64,000 nucleotides of DNA from positions 1-64,000 of the forward strand of contig NZ_CABVPL010000027.1 of assembly GCF_902499045.1 (NCBI RefSeq). Direction: 5' to 3'. The stretch is from Burkholderia latens. Its GTDB lineage: Bacteria; Pseudomonadota; Gammaproteobacteria; Burkholderiales; Burkholderiaceae. The first letter of the stretch is position 1; every line of letters starts with the position of its first letter. Below the pieces are notes generated by a model. It was not told where the DNA came from and did no database searches. It was given only the letters and a program-made list of their open reading frames with translations. Of this stretch, positions 29,121 to 38,657 are shown in pieces. Position numbers and translations under genes: made by a program.

Positions 29121-29177
29121 ACTATGGAAGGCACGGCCGTCCCCCGCGGCCCGACTACTACATCAAGGAGACAATCG

Positions 29178-29213
29178 ATGACCAATGCCTTCCACCCCCT
29201 CCGGATGTCTTGA
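29178..29213 (+). CDS. Candidate 11-residue leader peptide of dctA
   Basis: Short open frame MTNAFHPLRMS in the dctA leader with AAGGAG (29165-29170) seven bases before its ATG, the best ribosome site in the region. It begins about 46 bases after the predicted sigma-54 start. A 10-bp stem (29240-29249 with 29273-29282) follows it. Not recognisable as a known protein; either a regulatory upstream peptide or a chance frame. Confidence 0.35.
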   Translation: MTNAFHPLRMS

Positions 29214-29239
29214 GGCATCGCTTGTTGCGGCACGGCAGC

Positions 29240-29282
29240 CGCGCAGGCGAGCGGCCTTTCCCCTGAGACCTCCGCCTGCGCG
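29240..29282 (+). promoter_or_regulatory. Long stem in dctA leader RNA
   Basis: CGCGCAGGCG at 29240-29249 pairs perfectly with CGCCTGCGCG at 29273-29282, loop of 23 bases, lying between the short leader frame and the dctA ATG. No T-run follows, so it is not an intrinsic terminator. Confidence 0.4.
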
Positions 29283-29327
29283 CGTGACGCCGTTTCCACC
29301 GGCTCATCTACTTCAGCAGGAACCATC

Positions 29328-30617
29328 GTGAAGAAGAAACCCTTCTACAAAGTGCTCTATGTGCAGGTGATCTTCGCCATCATCGTCGGCGTGATCCTCG
29401 GCCACTTCTACCCGTCGATCGCCACCGACATGAAACCGCTCGGCGACGGCTTCATCAAGCTGATCAAGATGGTGATCGGTCCGATCATCTTCTGTACGGT
29501 CGTCACCGGCATCGCCGGCATGGAGGACATGAAGAAGGTCGGCCGCGTCGGCGGCAAGGCGCTGCTGTACTTCGAGATCGTGTCGACCTTCGCGCTGCTG
29601 CTCGGCCTCGCGGCCACGCACCTGCTGCGTCCGGGCGTCGGCTTCAACATCGATCCGGCGACGCTCGACGGCAAGGCCGTCGCATCGTACGCGGCGAAGG
29701 CGCACGGACAGTCGACGGTCGACTTCCTGATGCACATCATCCCGAACACGATGGTCGACGCGTTCGCGCAGGGCGAAATCCTGCAGATCCTGCTGATCGC
29801 GCTGCTGTTCGGCAGCGTGCTCGCGCACCTCGGCGAGCGCGGCAAGGTCGTGACGGACTTCATCGACGGCCTGACGCGCGTGCTGTTCGGCATCGTGCAC
29901 ATCGTCACGAAGCTGGCGCCGATCGGCGCGTTCGGCGCGATGGCGTTCACGATCGGCAAGTACGGCGTCGGCTCGCTGGTGCCGCTGCTCAAGCTGATCG
30001 GCACGTTCTACCTGACGTCCGTCGTGTTCGTGCTCGTCGTGCTCGGTGCGATCGCACGCTTCACCGGCTTCTCGATCATCCGCTTCGTGTCGTACATCAA
30101 GGAAGAGCTGCTGATCGTGCTCGGCACGAGCTCGTCGGAAGCCGCGCTGCCGCAGCTGATGGAAAAGCTCGAGAAGGCCGGCTGCTCGCGCTCGGTCGTC
30201 GGCCTCGTCGTGCCGACCGGCTACTCGTTCAACCTCGACGGCACCAACATCTACATGACGATGGCCGTGCTGTTCATCGCGCAGGCGACCAACATCGAAC
30301 TGACGTGGATGCAGCAGCTCACGCTGCTCGCGGTCGCGATGCTGACGTCGAAGGGCGCGAGCGGCGTCACGGGCGCGGGCTTCATCACGCTCGCCGCGAC
30401 GCTGGCGGTGGTGCCGACGATTCCGCTGTCGGGCATGGTGCTGATCCTCGGCATCGACCGCTTCATGAGCGAATGCCGAGCGCTGACGAACATCATCGGC
30501 AACGGTGTCGCGACCGTCGTCGTGTCGGCCTGGGAAAAGGAGCTCGACCGCAACAAGCTGCGCGACGCGCTGAAGGGCGGCGGCGAAGTCGCGCCGACCG
30601 AGACGGCCGGCGTCTGA
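29328..30617 (+). CDS. dctA: C4-dicarboxylate transporter DctA
   Basis: Inner-membrane DAACS family symporter of 429 residues importing succinate, fumarate and malate with protons. Family motifs: the serine-rich reentrant loop [18 protein letters not shown], the helix 7 motif [16 protein letters not shown], and [19 protein letters not shown]. The sigma-54 promoter and the dctBD genes next to it give a complete regulatory circuit. The ATG at 29328 follows CAGGAACCATC. Nothing is missing compared with the family (about 428-440 residues). Confidence 0.96.
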   Translation: MKKKPFYKVLYVQVIFAIIVGVILGHFYPSIATDMKPLGDGFIKLIKMVIGPIIFCTVVTGIAGMEDMKKVGRVGGKALLYFEIVSTFALLLGLAATHLLRPGVGFNIDPATLDGKAVASYAAKAHGQSTVDFLMHIIPNTMVDAFAQGEILQILLIALLFGSVLAHLGERGKVVTDFIDGLTRVLFGIVHIVTKLAPIGAFGAMAFTIGKYGVGSLVPLLKLIGTFYLTSVVFVLVVLGAIARFTGFSIIRFVSYIKEELLIVLGTSSSEAALPQLMEKLEKAGCSRSVVGLVVPTGYSFNLDGTNIYMTMAVLFIAQATNIELTWMQQLTLLAVAMLTSKGASGVTGAGFITLAATLAVVPTIPLSGMVLILGIDRFMSECRALTNIIGNGVATVVVSAWEKELDRNKLRDALKGGGEVAPTETAGV

Positions 30618-30735
30618 CGCGATGAACGAGCAGGCGGCGGCACCGCCCGCGGGCAGTGCGCCGCGCGGCGGCCTGGGCATCGATGCGGAGCCCTATGACA
30701 CAATAGGCGATCCGCATCGCCAGGAAGCCTCGTCC

Positions 30736-32631
30736 GTGAAGCGCCGCCTGTTCATCCTCGTCGTGCTTGCCGTCGCGCTCGCGGCGGCTTGCGCGCTGAC
30801 GTGGACCCTCACCTGGCAGCGCGGCGTCGCCGAGCTGCAGCGCAACGCCGCGGTGCGCGTCGACCGCACCACCAGCGCGCTGAAGAGCACGCTCGACCGC
30901 TACGAATCGCTGCCCTATCTGCTCGGCAGCCATCCATACGTGCTGGACCTGCTCGCCGAGCCGAAGCGCGCCGATTTCACCGCGCGCGCGAACCGCTATC
31001 TCGAAGACCTCAACGAGCACGCGCACGCGACCGTCACCTACGTGATCGGCGCGGACGGGCTGTGCGTCGCCGCGAGCAACTGGCGCGCGCCCGACAGCTT
31101 CGTCGGCACCGAATACCGTTTCCGCCCGTATTTCATCGATGCGATGAAAGGCCAGGTCGGCCGCTTCTTCGGCATCGGCACGATCTCGCGCGATCCCGGC
31201 TATTACATCTCGCAGCCGGTGTGGCGCGACGGCCGGATCGCGGGCGTCGTCGTCGTGAAGCTCAATCTCGAATGGTTCCAGGGCGCGGACGCGTCCGAGC
31301 CGCTCGTCGTCGCCGACGATCACGGCGTCGTGTTCCTGTCGTCGGTGCCCGCGTGGAAGTACCACACGCTGCATCCGTTGACGGGGCCCGTCGCCGCGTC
31401 GATCTACGAGACGCGGCAGTACGCGCAGCAACCCGTCACGCCGCTGCCGCTGCGTGTCGAGCAGGTGCTCGGCGCCGATGCGGAGATCGTGCGGCTCGGA
31501 CCCGGCCGGCGCGCGCCGCGCTTTCTCGCGAGCAAGCGGCGGATCGGCGAACCCGACTGGCTGCTCGTCACGCTGGCGCCGATCGCGCCGATCGACGCCG
31601 ACGCGCGCAACGCGACGATCGTCACCGCGTTCGGCTTCGTATCGGTCGCGCTGCTCGCGTTCTACTGGCGGATGCGCCGCGCGCGCGTGCGCGAGATGAT
31701 CCGCGGCCGCGCGCTGCTGCAGCAGGCGTATGCGGAGCTGAACCGGCGCGTCGAGGAGCGCACGGCCGATCTGTCTGAAGCGAACGAGCAGTTGCAGAAG
31801 GAAGTCGGCGACCGGATCCGCGCGGAACAGGAATTGCGCGCCGCGCACGACGAACTGATTCAGGCGAGCAAGCTGGCCGCGCTCGGCCAGATGGCCGCCG
31901 GCATCACGCATGAACTGAACCAGCCGCTCGCGGCGTTGCGAAGCTTCTCCGACAACACGCGCGTGCTGCTCGATCGCGGCGAACAGGCGGCCGCGCGCGA
32001 GAACCTCGAAGCGATCGCGGCGCTGACCGAGCGGATGGGCAAGATCACGAACCAGCTGAAGCTGTTCGTCGGCCGCGCGAAGCCGCGCAACGAGCGGGCG
32101 CTCGTCGTGCGCGCGCTGCGCAGCGTGCTGGCGCTGCTCGGCGAGCGGCTGCGCGGCGTCGCGCTGACGCTGACGCTGCAGGATGCGACCGTGTCGCCCG
32201 CGCGGGATGCGCCGCTCGACGTCGCGCTCGATTATCCGGAACTCGTCGCGCGCTGCGAGGACCTGCGCCTCGAACAGGTGCTGATCAACCTGCTCGGCAA
32301 CGCGCTCGACGCGGTCGCCGGCGTCGTGGCGCCGGCGATCGAGGTGACGGTCGCGGTGTCCGTCGCGACGCTCGCGATCGAGGTGCGCGACAACGGTCCG
32401 GGCATCGCGCCCGACCTGTTGCCGCGCCTGTTCGAACCGTTCTTCACGACCAAGGAAATGGGGCGCGGGCTCGGGCTTGGCCTCGCGATCTCGTCGTCGA
32501 TCGCGAGCGACGCGGGCGGCGCGCTGACCGCGCGCAACGCACCGTCCGGCGGCGCGCTGTTCGTCTTGACGCTGCGGCGCGCGCGCACGCATCATCCGGA
32601 CGCCGTGTCCGAGCCGGCGGGCTCGCGCTAG
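30736..32631 (+). CDS. dctB: C4-dicarboxylate sensor histidine kinase DctB
   Basis: Membrane sensor kinase, 631 residues from a GTG at 30736 with AGGAAG eight bases upstream. An in-frame ATG at 30622, four bases after dctA, would add 38 Ala/Gly/Pro-rich residues with no ribosome site. Helix at the N-terminus (LFILVVLAVALAAACALTW), a periplasmic double PAS-like sensor up to about residue 290, a second helix, coiled linker, HisKA with His in GITHELNQPLAALRSF and HATPase_c with NALDA, DNGPGI and GLGLGLAIS. It should phosphorylate DctD when C4-dicarboxylates are present. Confidence 0.93.
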   Translation: MKRRLFILVVLAVALAAACALTWTLTWQRGVAELQRNAAVRVDRTTSALKSTLDRYESLPYLLGSHPYVLDLLAEPKRADFTARANRYLEDLNEHAHATVTYVIGADGLCVAASNWRAPDSFVGTEYRFRPYFIDAMKGQVGRFFGIGTISRDPGYYISQPVWRDGRIAGVVVVKLNLEWFQGADASEPLVVADDHGVVFLSSVPAWKYHTLHPLTGPVAASIYETRQYAQQPVTPLPLRVEQVLGADAEIVRLGPGRRAPRFLASKRRIGEPDWLLVTLAPIAPIDADARNATIVTAFGFVSVALLAFYWRMRRARVREMIRGRALLQQAYAELNRRVEERTADLSEANEQLQKEVGDRIRAEQELRAAHDELIQASKLAALGQMAAGITHELNQPLAALRSFSDNTRVLLDRGEQAAARENLEAIAALTERMGKITNQLKLFVGRAKPRNERALVVRALRSVLALLGERLRGVALTLTLQDATVSPARDAPLDVALDYPELVARCEDLRLEQVLINLLGNALDAVAGVVAPAIEVTVAVSVATLAIEVRDNGPGIAPDLLPRLFEPFFTTKEMGRGLGLGLAISSSIASDAGGALTARNAPSGGALFVLTLRRARTHHPDAVSEPAGSR

Positions 32632-32709
32632 CGGCCCGCCGCGACCCCGGTCGCATGACCGGCATCAACGAGAGCCGCGCGCAGTCGTGCCGCGGCCTGT
32701 CAGGAGCAA

Positions 32710-34074
<1,365 letters not shown>

Positions 34075-34080
34075 AAAACG

Positions 34081-34105
34081 AACGGACCGCAGTGCGGTCC
34101 GTTTT
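34081..34105 (+). terminator. Intrinsic terminator after dctD
   Basis: AACGGACCGC (34081-34090) and GCGGTCCGTT (34094-34103), loop AGT, with an A-rich lead and T-run. It ends dctBD. Confidence 0.9.
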
Positions 34106-34159
34106 GCCGAGCAGCGCGCAGTGTGCGGCGCCGCGAGCCCTGTCGTGCGGTGGCGGCGC

Positions 34160-34696
34160 TCAGGCCGCGTTGCCGTCGAGCGCCTTCTTCAGCAGCGCGT
34201 CGAGTTCCGCGAACTGCGGCGCGCCGACGTAGCGCTTCAGGATCTTGCCGTCCTTGTCGACGACGAAGGTCGTCGGCGTGAGCTGCACGTTGCCGAACTG
34301 TTTCGCGACGCTGCCGTCGTCGAGCGCGACCTTGAACGGCAGCTGTCGCGTCTGCGCGTAGTTCGCGACGTACATCGGCGGATCGTAGTTCATCGCGACC
34401 GCGACGAATTCGAGCCCCTGGCCCTTGAAGCGGTTATAGGTTTCGACCATCTGCGGCATTTCCTGCATGCAGGTCGCGCAGCTCGTCGCCCAGAAGTTCA
34501 CGAGGTAGACCTTGCCCTTCAGGTCGCCGGCCGTCGACACCTTCTGGCCCGACAGCAGCGTGAACGTGGCGTCCGGCGCGGTGGACTTGCCGTTGAACGC
34601 GAAGAAGCCGGCGACGGCGATCGCGGCGGCGACGACGGCCGCGGCGATATAGCGGACGGGGCCGGTGCGGCGCTGGGCGGGGGGCGTGGTGTTCAT
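34160..34696 (-). CDS. TlpA/ResA-type membrane-anchored thioredoxin
   Basis: Thiol-disulfide oxidoreductase of 178 residues, facing the periplasm. One N-terminal helix (YIAAAVVAAAIAVAGFFAF) anchors a TlpA/AhpC-type thioredoxin domain with the redox motif CATC (in FWATSCATCMQEMP) and the cis-Pro segment QLTPTTFVVDKDGKILKRYVG. The ATG at 34696 gives a normal membrane anchor; longer in-frame starts add a basic, unlikely leader. It converges on dctD. Possible roles are cytochrome c maturation or copper-site assembly; the window does not tell which. Confidence 0.88.
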   Translation of the reverse strand: MNTTPPAQRRTGPVRYIAAAVVAAAIAVAGFFAFNGKSTAPDATFTLLSGQKVSTAGDLKGKVYLVNFWATSCATCMQEMPQMVETYNRFKGQGLEFVAVAMNYDPPMYVANYAQTRQLPFKVALDDGSVAKQFGNVQLTPTTFVVDKDGKILKRYVGAPQFAELDALLKKALDGNAA

Positions 34697-34883
34697 CTGC
34701 GGTGCTCTCGGAGTCGGTCGATCGCGCGGATCGATGCAAAGGACGTCGAAATTCGGCGCCCATTTTAGCGCGAATGCGGCGCGTGCAGCGGCGGCGGCAG
34801 CGGATCCGGGATGCCGGCTTCGGCGGATAATGGGTGCTTTGCCTGTCCCCATCATTGCCATGCCGAAGGAAGTCACCGATTCG

Positions 34884-35432
34884 ATGCGCCCCCTTTTTCA
34901 TGCGCTGCGACACTTCGCCGCGCTCGCGTGCGCGAGTGCCGCGCTGGCTGCGTGTTCGCCGTCGTATGACTGGCGCACGCTGCACAACGATGCCGGCTAC
35001 ACGATCGACCTGCCGGCGAAGCCGACCGTCGAAGATCAGCCGGTAGCGGTCGGCGGCGCGTCGATGCCGATGCGGATGCAGGCAGCGCATGTCGACGGCG
35101 CGGTATTCGCGGTCGGCACGCTGACGCTGCCGGACGACCGTGACGATACGCGGCGCGCGGCGCTCGAGTTCCTGCGCACGGGGCTGTCGCGCAATCTCGA
35201 AGGCGCGCCGCGCACGGCCGCGGTGCCGGTGCCGCTCGCGGCGGGCGGCGCGGTAAACGGGCTCGAGTTGCGCGTCGCGGGCGCGGCGAGCGGCGGCGAC
35301 CATGCGCACAAGACGATCGTCGCGCGGCTCGTCGCGCGTGGCCGGCATGCGTATCAGGCGGTCGTGATCGCCGACGCACCGCTCGCGCAGGAACAGCTCG
35401 ACCAGTTTTTCGGCTCGTTCAAACTCGACTGA
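34884..35432 (+). CDS. Putative lipoprotein of unknown function
   Basis: 182-residue protein with signal MRPLFHALRHFAALACASAALAAC, lipobox LAAC. The mature part begins SPSYDWRTLHNDAGYTIDLPAKPTVEDQPV and continues as an alpha/beta domain with GLELRVAGAASGGDHAHKTIVARLV. AAGGAAG lies eleven bases before the ATG at 34884; an ATG at 34860 is in frame. A GATAAT sequence at 34826-34831 could be its -10. It is divergent from the TlpA-like gene. I do not recognise a family; similar proteins are annotated only as Burkholderia lipoproteins. Confidence 0.7.
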   Translation: MRPLFHALRHFAALACASAALAACSPSYDWRTLHNDAGYTIDLPAKPTVEDQPVAVGGASMPMRMQAAHVDGAVFAVGTLTLPDDRDDTRRAALEFLRTGLSRNLEGAPRTAAVPVPLAAGGAVNGLELRVAGAASGGDHAHKTIVARLVARGRHAYQAVVIADAPLAQEQLDQFFGSFKLD

Positions 35433-35765
35433 TCGCGGCCGGCGAGGGCGCTCAGACACGCTGTGCCAACTGAAAGTTCATTCGCAGCTTTCGACGCTAA
35501 TCACCGGATTTTGCGGGGATTTTTCTGCTATCCACAGCGCATGTGGATAACTTTGTTGAAAAGTCCGCCCGATCGCCCGCACAGCCGCGCCGGACGGCCT
35601 TCCGGCATTTTTGACAGCTTCCGGCCCTTTTCATAAAAATCAATCGAAACAAAGGGATAGCGAATTCGCGATCAAACGGTGTCGGCGGCCCGCGCTGGCG
35701 TGCCGGATTCGCGAAATTGTGCATAAGTCAAGTCTTGACAGCCGTATTTTGGCCCCCGACGGCGC
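35433..35765. other. Convergent AT-rich gap with three DnaA boxes
   Basis: 333 bases between two gene ends, unusually AT-rich for this genome. DnaA-box matches: CTATCCACA at 35528-35536 (one mismatch), TTATCCACA on the minus strand at 35542-35550 (perfect), and TTATGCACA on the minus strand at 35718-35726. The first two face each other five bases apart. A further palindrome GTCAAG-T-CTTGAC sits at 35727-35739, and TTGACA-N17-TAAAAA (35611-35639) could be a promoter. No protein-like frame is seen. Confidence 0.55.
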
Positions 35766-37406
35766 TTACAGCGCCGTCAGCGCGCGCCGGTAGCGAATCG
35801 CCTCGGCGATCTGCGCGGCCGTCGGCAACGGGTCGCCGGCCAAGTCGGCAATCGTCCGCGCGACCTTCAGCACGCGGAAATACGCGCGCGCCGACCAGCC
35901 GAACCGCTCGCCGGCCTCGCGCAGCAGCCGCTCGCCGTCGTCGGTCGGCCTGCACAGGTCGTCGGTTTCGCGGCCGCTCAGCATGTGATTCGTCTTGCCT
36001 TGTCGGTCGAGCTGCAGCGCACGCGCGCGCGCGACCCGCGCGGCGACCGCGGCGCTCGGCTCGCCGGGGGCCGTTGCGCGCGACGCGAGTTCGGCCGGCG
36101 ACAGCGCGGGCAGATCGATCTGGATGTCGATCCGGTCGAGCAGCGGCCCGGACAGCTTGCGCAGGTAGCGCGTCGCGACGTCGGGCGTACAGCGGCAGCG
36201 TCCGGACGGATCGCCGTGCCAGCCGCACGGGCAAGGATTCATCGCGGCGATCAGCTGGCACGCGGCCGGGAAGTCGGCCTGCTGCGCCGCGCGCGAGATC
36301 GTGATGCGGCCGGCTTCCAGCGGCTCGCGCAGCATTTCGAGCACGTGCCGGTCGAATTCGGGCAGCTCGTCGAGGAACAGCACACCGAGGTGCGCGAGCG
36401 TGATCTCGCCCGGCTGCGGCGGATTGCGGCCGCCGACCAGCGCGGCCGCGCTCGACGAATGATGCGGCGCGCGGAATGGCCGCCGGCGCCACTGCGCGGG
36501 CGAGAAGCCGAGCCGGCTCGCGGAAAGCAGCGCGGCGGAGGTCAGCGCCTCGTCGTCGGTCAGCGGCGGCAGCAGGCCGGGCAGCCGTGCGGCGAGCATC
36601 GACTTGCCGGCGCCCGGCGGCCCGACCATCAGCATGTGGTGGCCGCCCGCGGCGGCCACTTCCAGCGCGCGCCGGGCGCCGCGCTGGCCGACGACGTCCG
36701 CGAGATCGGGTACGGCCGGCGCCGGCAGGCCGTCGACGCACGGCGCGGCAACCGGCGCGAGTCGCGCGTCCGGCGCACCGGCGAGGTGCGCGCACAGCGC
36801 GGGCAGGTCGGGCGCGCCGAATACGGTGACGCCCGGCACGAGCGCCGCCTCGGCCGCGCTGTCGAGCGGAAGGTACAGCTCGGGCGGACGCGACGGGGCC
36901 GTCGCGCCGGATGTCGCGACGCGATCCGGGATTGAAGCAAGGCCGGAGCCGACGCCGGCATCGGAACGGAAATCCATGCCGTTGCCGGCGCCCGCGGAGC
37001 CCGCGCGCCAATCGCGGGCTGCGCCGCACGCCATCGCGAACGCGCCGCGCATCGGCCGCAGCGCGCCGGTCAGCGACAGTTCGCCCGCGAATTCGCGGCC
37101 GGCCAGCGCGTCGGCCGGGATCTGGCCGTTCGCCGCGAGGATGCCGAGCGCGATCGGCAGGTCGAAGCGGCCCGACTCCTTCGGCAGGTCGGCCGGCGCG
37201 AGGTTGACGGTAATGCGCCTCACGGGGAAGTCGAATCCGCAGTTCTGCAGCGCGGCGCGCACGCGCTCGCGGCTTTCGCGGACTTCGAGATCGGGCAGGC
37301 CGACGATCGAGAACGACGGCAATCCGTTGGCGAGATGGACTTCGACGGTGACGTCCGGCGCGCGGCCGGCCGCCGGCGCGCGGCTGCGCACCACGGCGAG
37401 CGACAT
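35766..37406 (-). CDS. comM: ComM/YifB family Mg-chelatase-like AAA+ helicase
   Basis: 546-residue hexameric AAA+ protein linked to branch migration during natural transformation. N-terminal Lon-like domain (SLAVVRSRAPAAG, VEVHLANGLPSFSIVGLPD), Walker A GPPGAGKSML, Walker B LGVLFLDELPEF, zinc-like cysteines in NPCPCGWHGDPSGRCRC, C-terminal helical domain. About 40 residues longer than E. coli YifB because of an inserted Gly/Ser/Ala stretch at roughly 131-175. CAGGAG before the ATG at 37406 sets the start. An 8-bp hairpin (35758-35765 with 35771-35778) spans its stop codon. Confidence 0.93.
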   Translation of the reverse strand: MSLAVVRSRAPAAGRAPDVTVEVHLANGLPSFSIVGLPDLEVRESRERVRAALQNCGFDFPVRRITVNLAPADLPKESGRFDLPIALGILAANGQIPADALAGREFAGELSLTGALRPMRGAFAMACGAARDWRAGSAGAGNGMDFRSDAGVGSGLASIPDRVATSGATAPSRPPELYLPLDSAAEAALVPGVTVFGAPDLPALCAHLAGAPDARLAPVAAPCVDGLPAPAVPDLADVVGQRGARRALEVAAAGGHHMLMVGPPGAGKSMLAARLPGLLPPLTDDEALTSAALLSASRLGFSPAQWRRRPFRAPHHSSSAAALVGGRNPPQPGEITLAHLGVLFLDELPEFDRHVLEMLREPLEAGRITISRAAQQADFPAACQLIAAMNPCPCGWHGDPSGRCRCTPDVATRYLRKLSGPLLDRIDIQIDLPALSPAELASRATAPGEPSAAVAARVARARALQLDRQGKTNHMLSGRETDDLCRPTDDGERLLREAGERFGWSARAYFRVLKVARTIADLAGDPLPTAAQIAEAIRYRRALTAL

Positions 37407-37506
37407 GGCGAGGCTCCTGTAAATGAATCGGTCGGGCAGCGGCGATCGGGGCCGCATGCCGCGGGAATCGGAGGAATGGGTGCGCGCGTGCCGGCGTGGC
37501 GCGGGA

Positions 37507-37587
37507 AAGAACGACGAACAGCGAAGAGCGAGGGACCGCGAAGAACGACGAACAGCGAAGAGCGGAGGAACAGCGAAGAACGACGGA
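37507..37587 (+). repeat. Short direct repeats upstream of comM
   Basis: A 24-base unit at 37507-37530 recurs exactly at 37541-37564 (34-base period), and an 18-base related copy follows at 37570-37587. The stretch is purine-rich (built on GAAGA and GAACAGC), unlike flanking DNA, in the 271-base gap between comM and ubiK; no gene is seen there. Confidence 0.8.
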
Positions 37588-37677
37588 ACGGCGGGCCGGA
37601 ACGCTTCCCGACTGCCGCGGAGCAGGCGCTGGCCGCACGAGGCGGCCAGCGCCCGGACCGTCAGGCCGGGTGGGGCG

Positions 37678-37929
37678 TCAGGCCTGGGATGCGGCGAGCC
37701 GTTGCTCGAGTTCGGCGACGCGCTTCTCGAGTTCCTCGAGACGCACGCGGGTGCGGGCGAGCACCTGTGCCTGCGTGTCGAACTCCTCGCGCGTGACGAG
37801 ATCGAGCTTCGAGAAGCCTTGCGACAGCATGGCCTTCACGTTGCGCTCGACATCCTTGGCCGGCGAGTTTTTCAGCAGGTCGCTGACGCGCGACTGCAGG
37901 TCGTTGAAAACATCGCTGGGTTGCTTCAT
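37678..37929 (-). CDS. ubiK: Ubiquinone biosynthesis accessory factor UbiK (YqiC/BMFP family)
   Basis: 83-residue helical protein with the membrane fusogenic (BMFP) pattern: MKQPSDVFNDLQSRVSDLL then a C-terminal coiled coil TRVRLEELEKRVAELEQRL. Known homologues assist ubiquinone assembly with UbiJ. AAGGAAGGAAATCTC before the ATG gives a strong ribosome site. Its leader contains a perfect TGCACA-TGTGCA palindrome at 37944-37960. Divergent from glnK. Confidence 0.88.
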   Translation of the reverse strand: MKQPSDVFNDLQSRVSDLLKNSPAKDVERNVKAMLSQGFSKLDLVTREEFDTQAQVLARTRVRLEELEKRVAELEQRLAASQA

Positions 37930-37943
37930 GAGATTTCCTTCCT

Positions 37944-37960
37944 TGCACAAAAAATGTGCA
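37944..37960. promoter_or_regulatory. NtrC-type binding site
   Basis: TGCACA-AAAAA-TGTGCA, a perfect 17-bp palindrome fitting GCAC-N7-GTGC, the NtrC consensus. It lies about 250 bases upstream of the glnK sigma-54 promoter, a distance at which enhancers can act, and 15 bases from the ubiK ATG. Confidence 0.5.
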
Positions 37961-37985
37961 TCTTCAGTTGCGTACGTGCCCATGA

Positions 37986-38624
<639 letters not shown>

Positions 38625-38657
38625 CAGACAAAGACAAGCGACAAGAGGAAACCTGAG

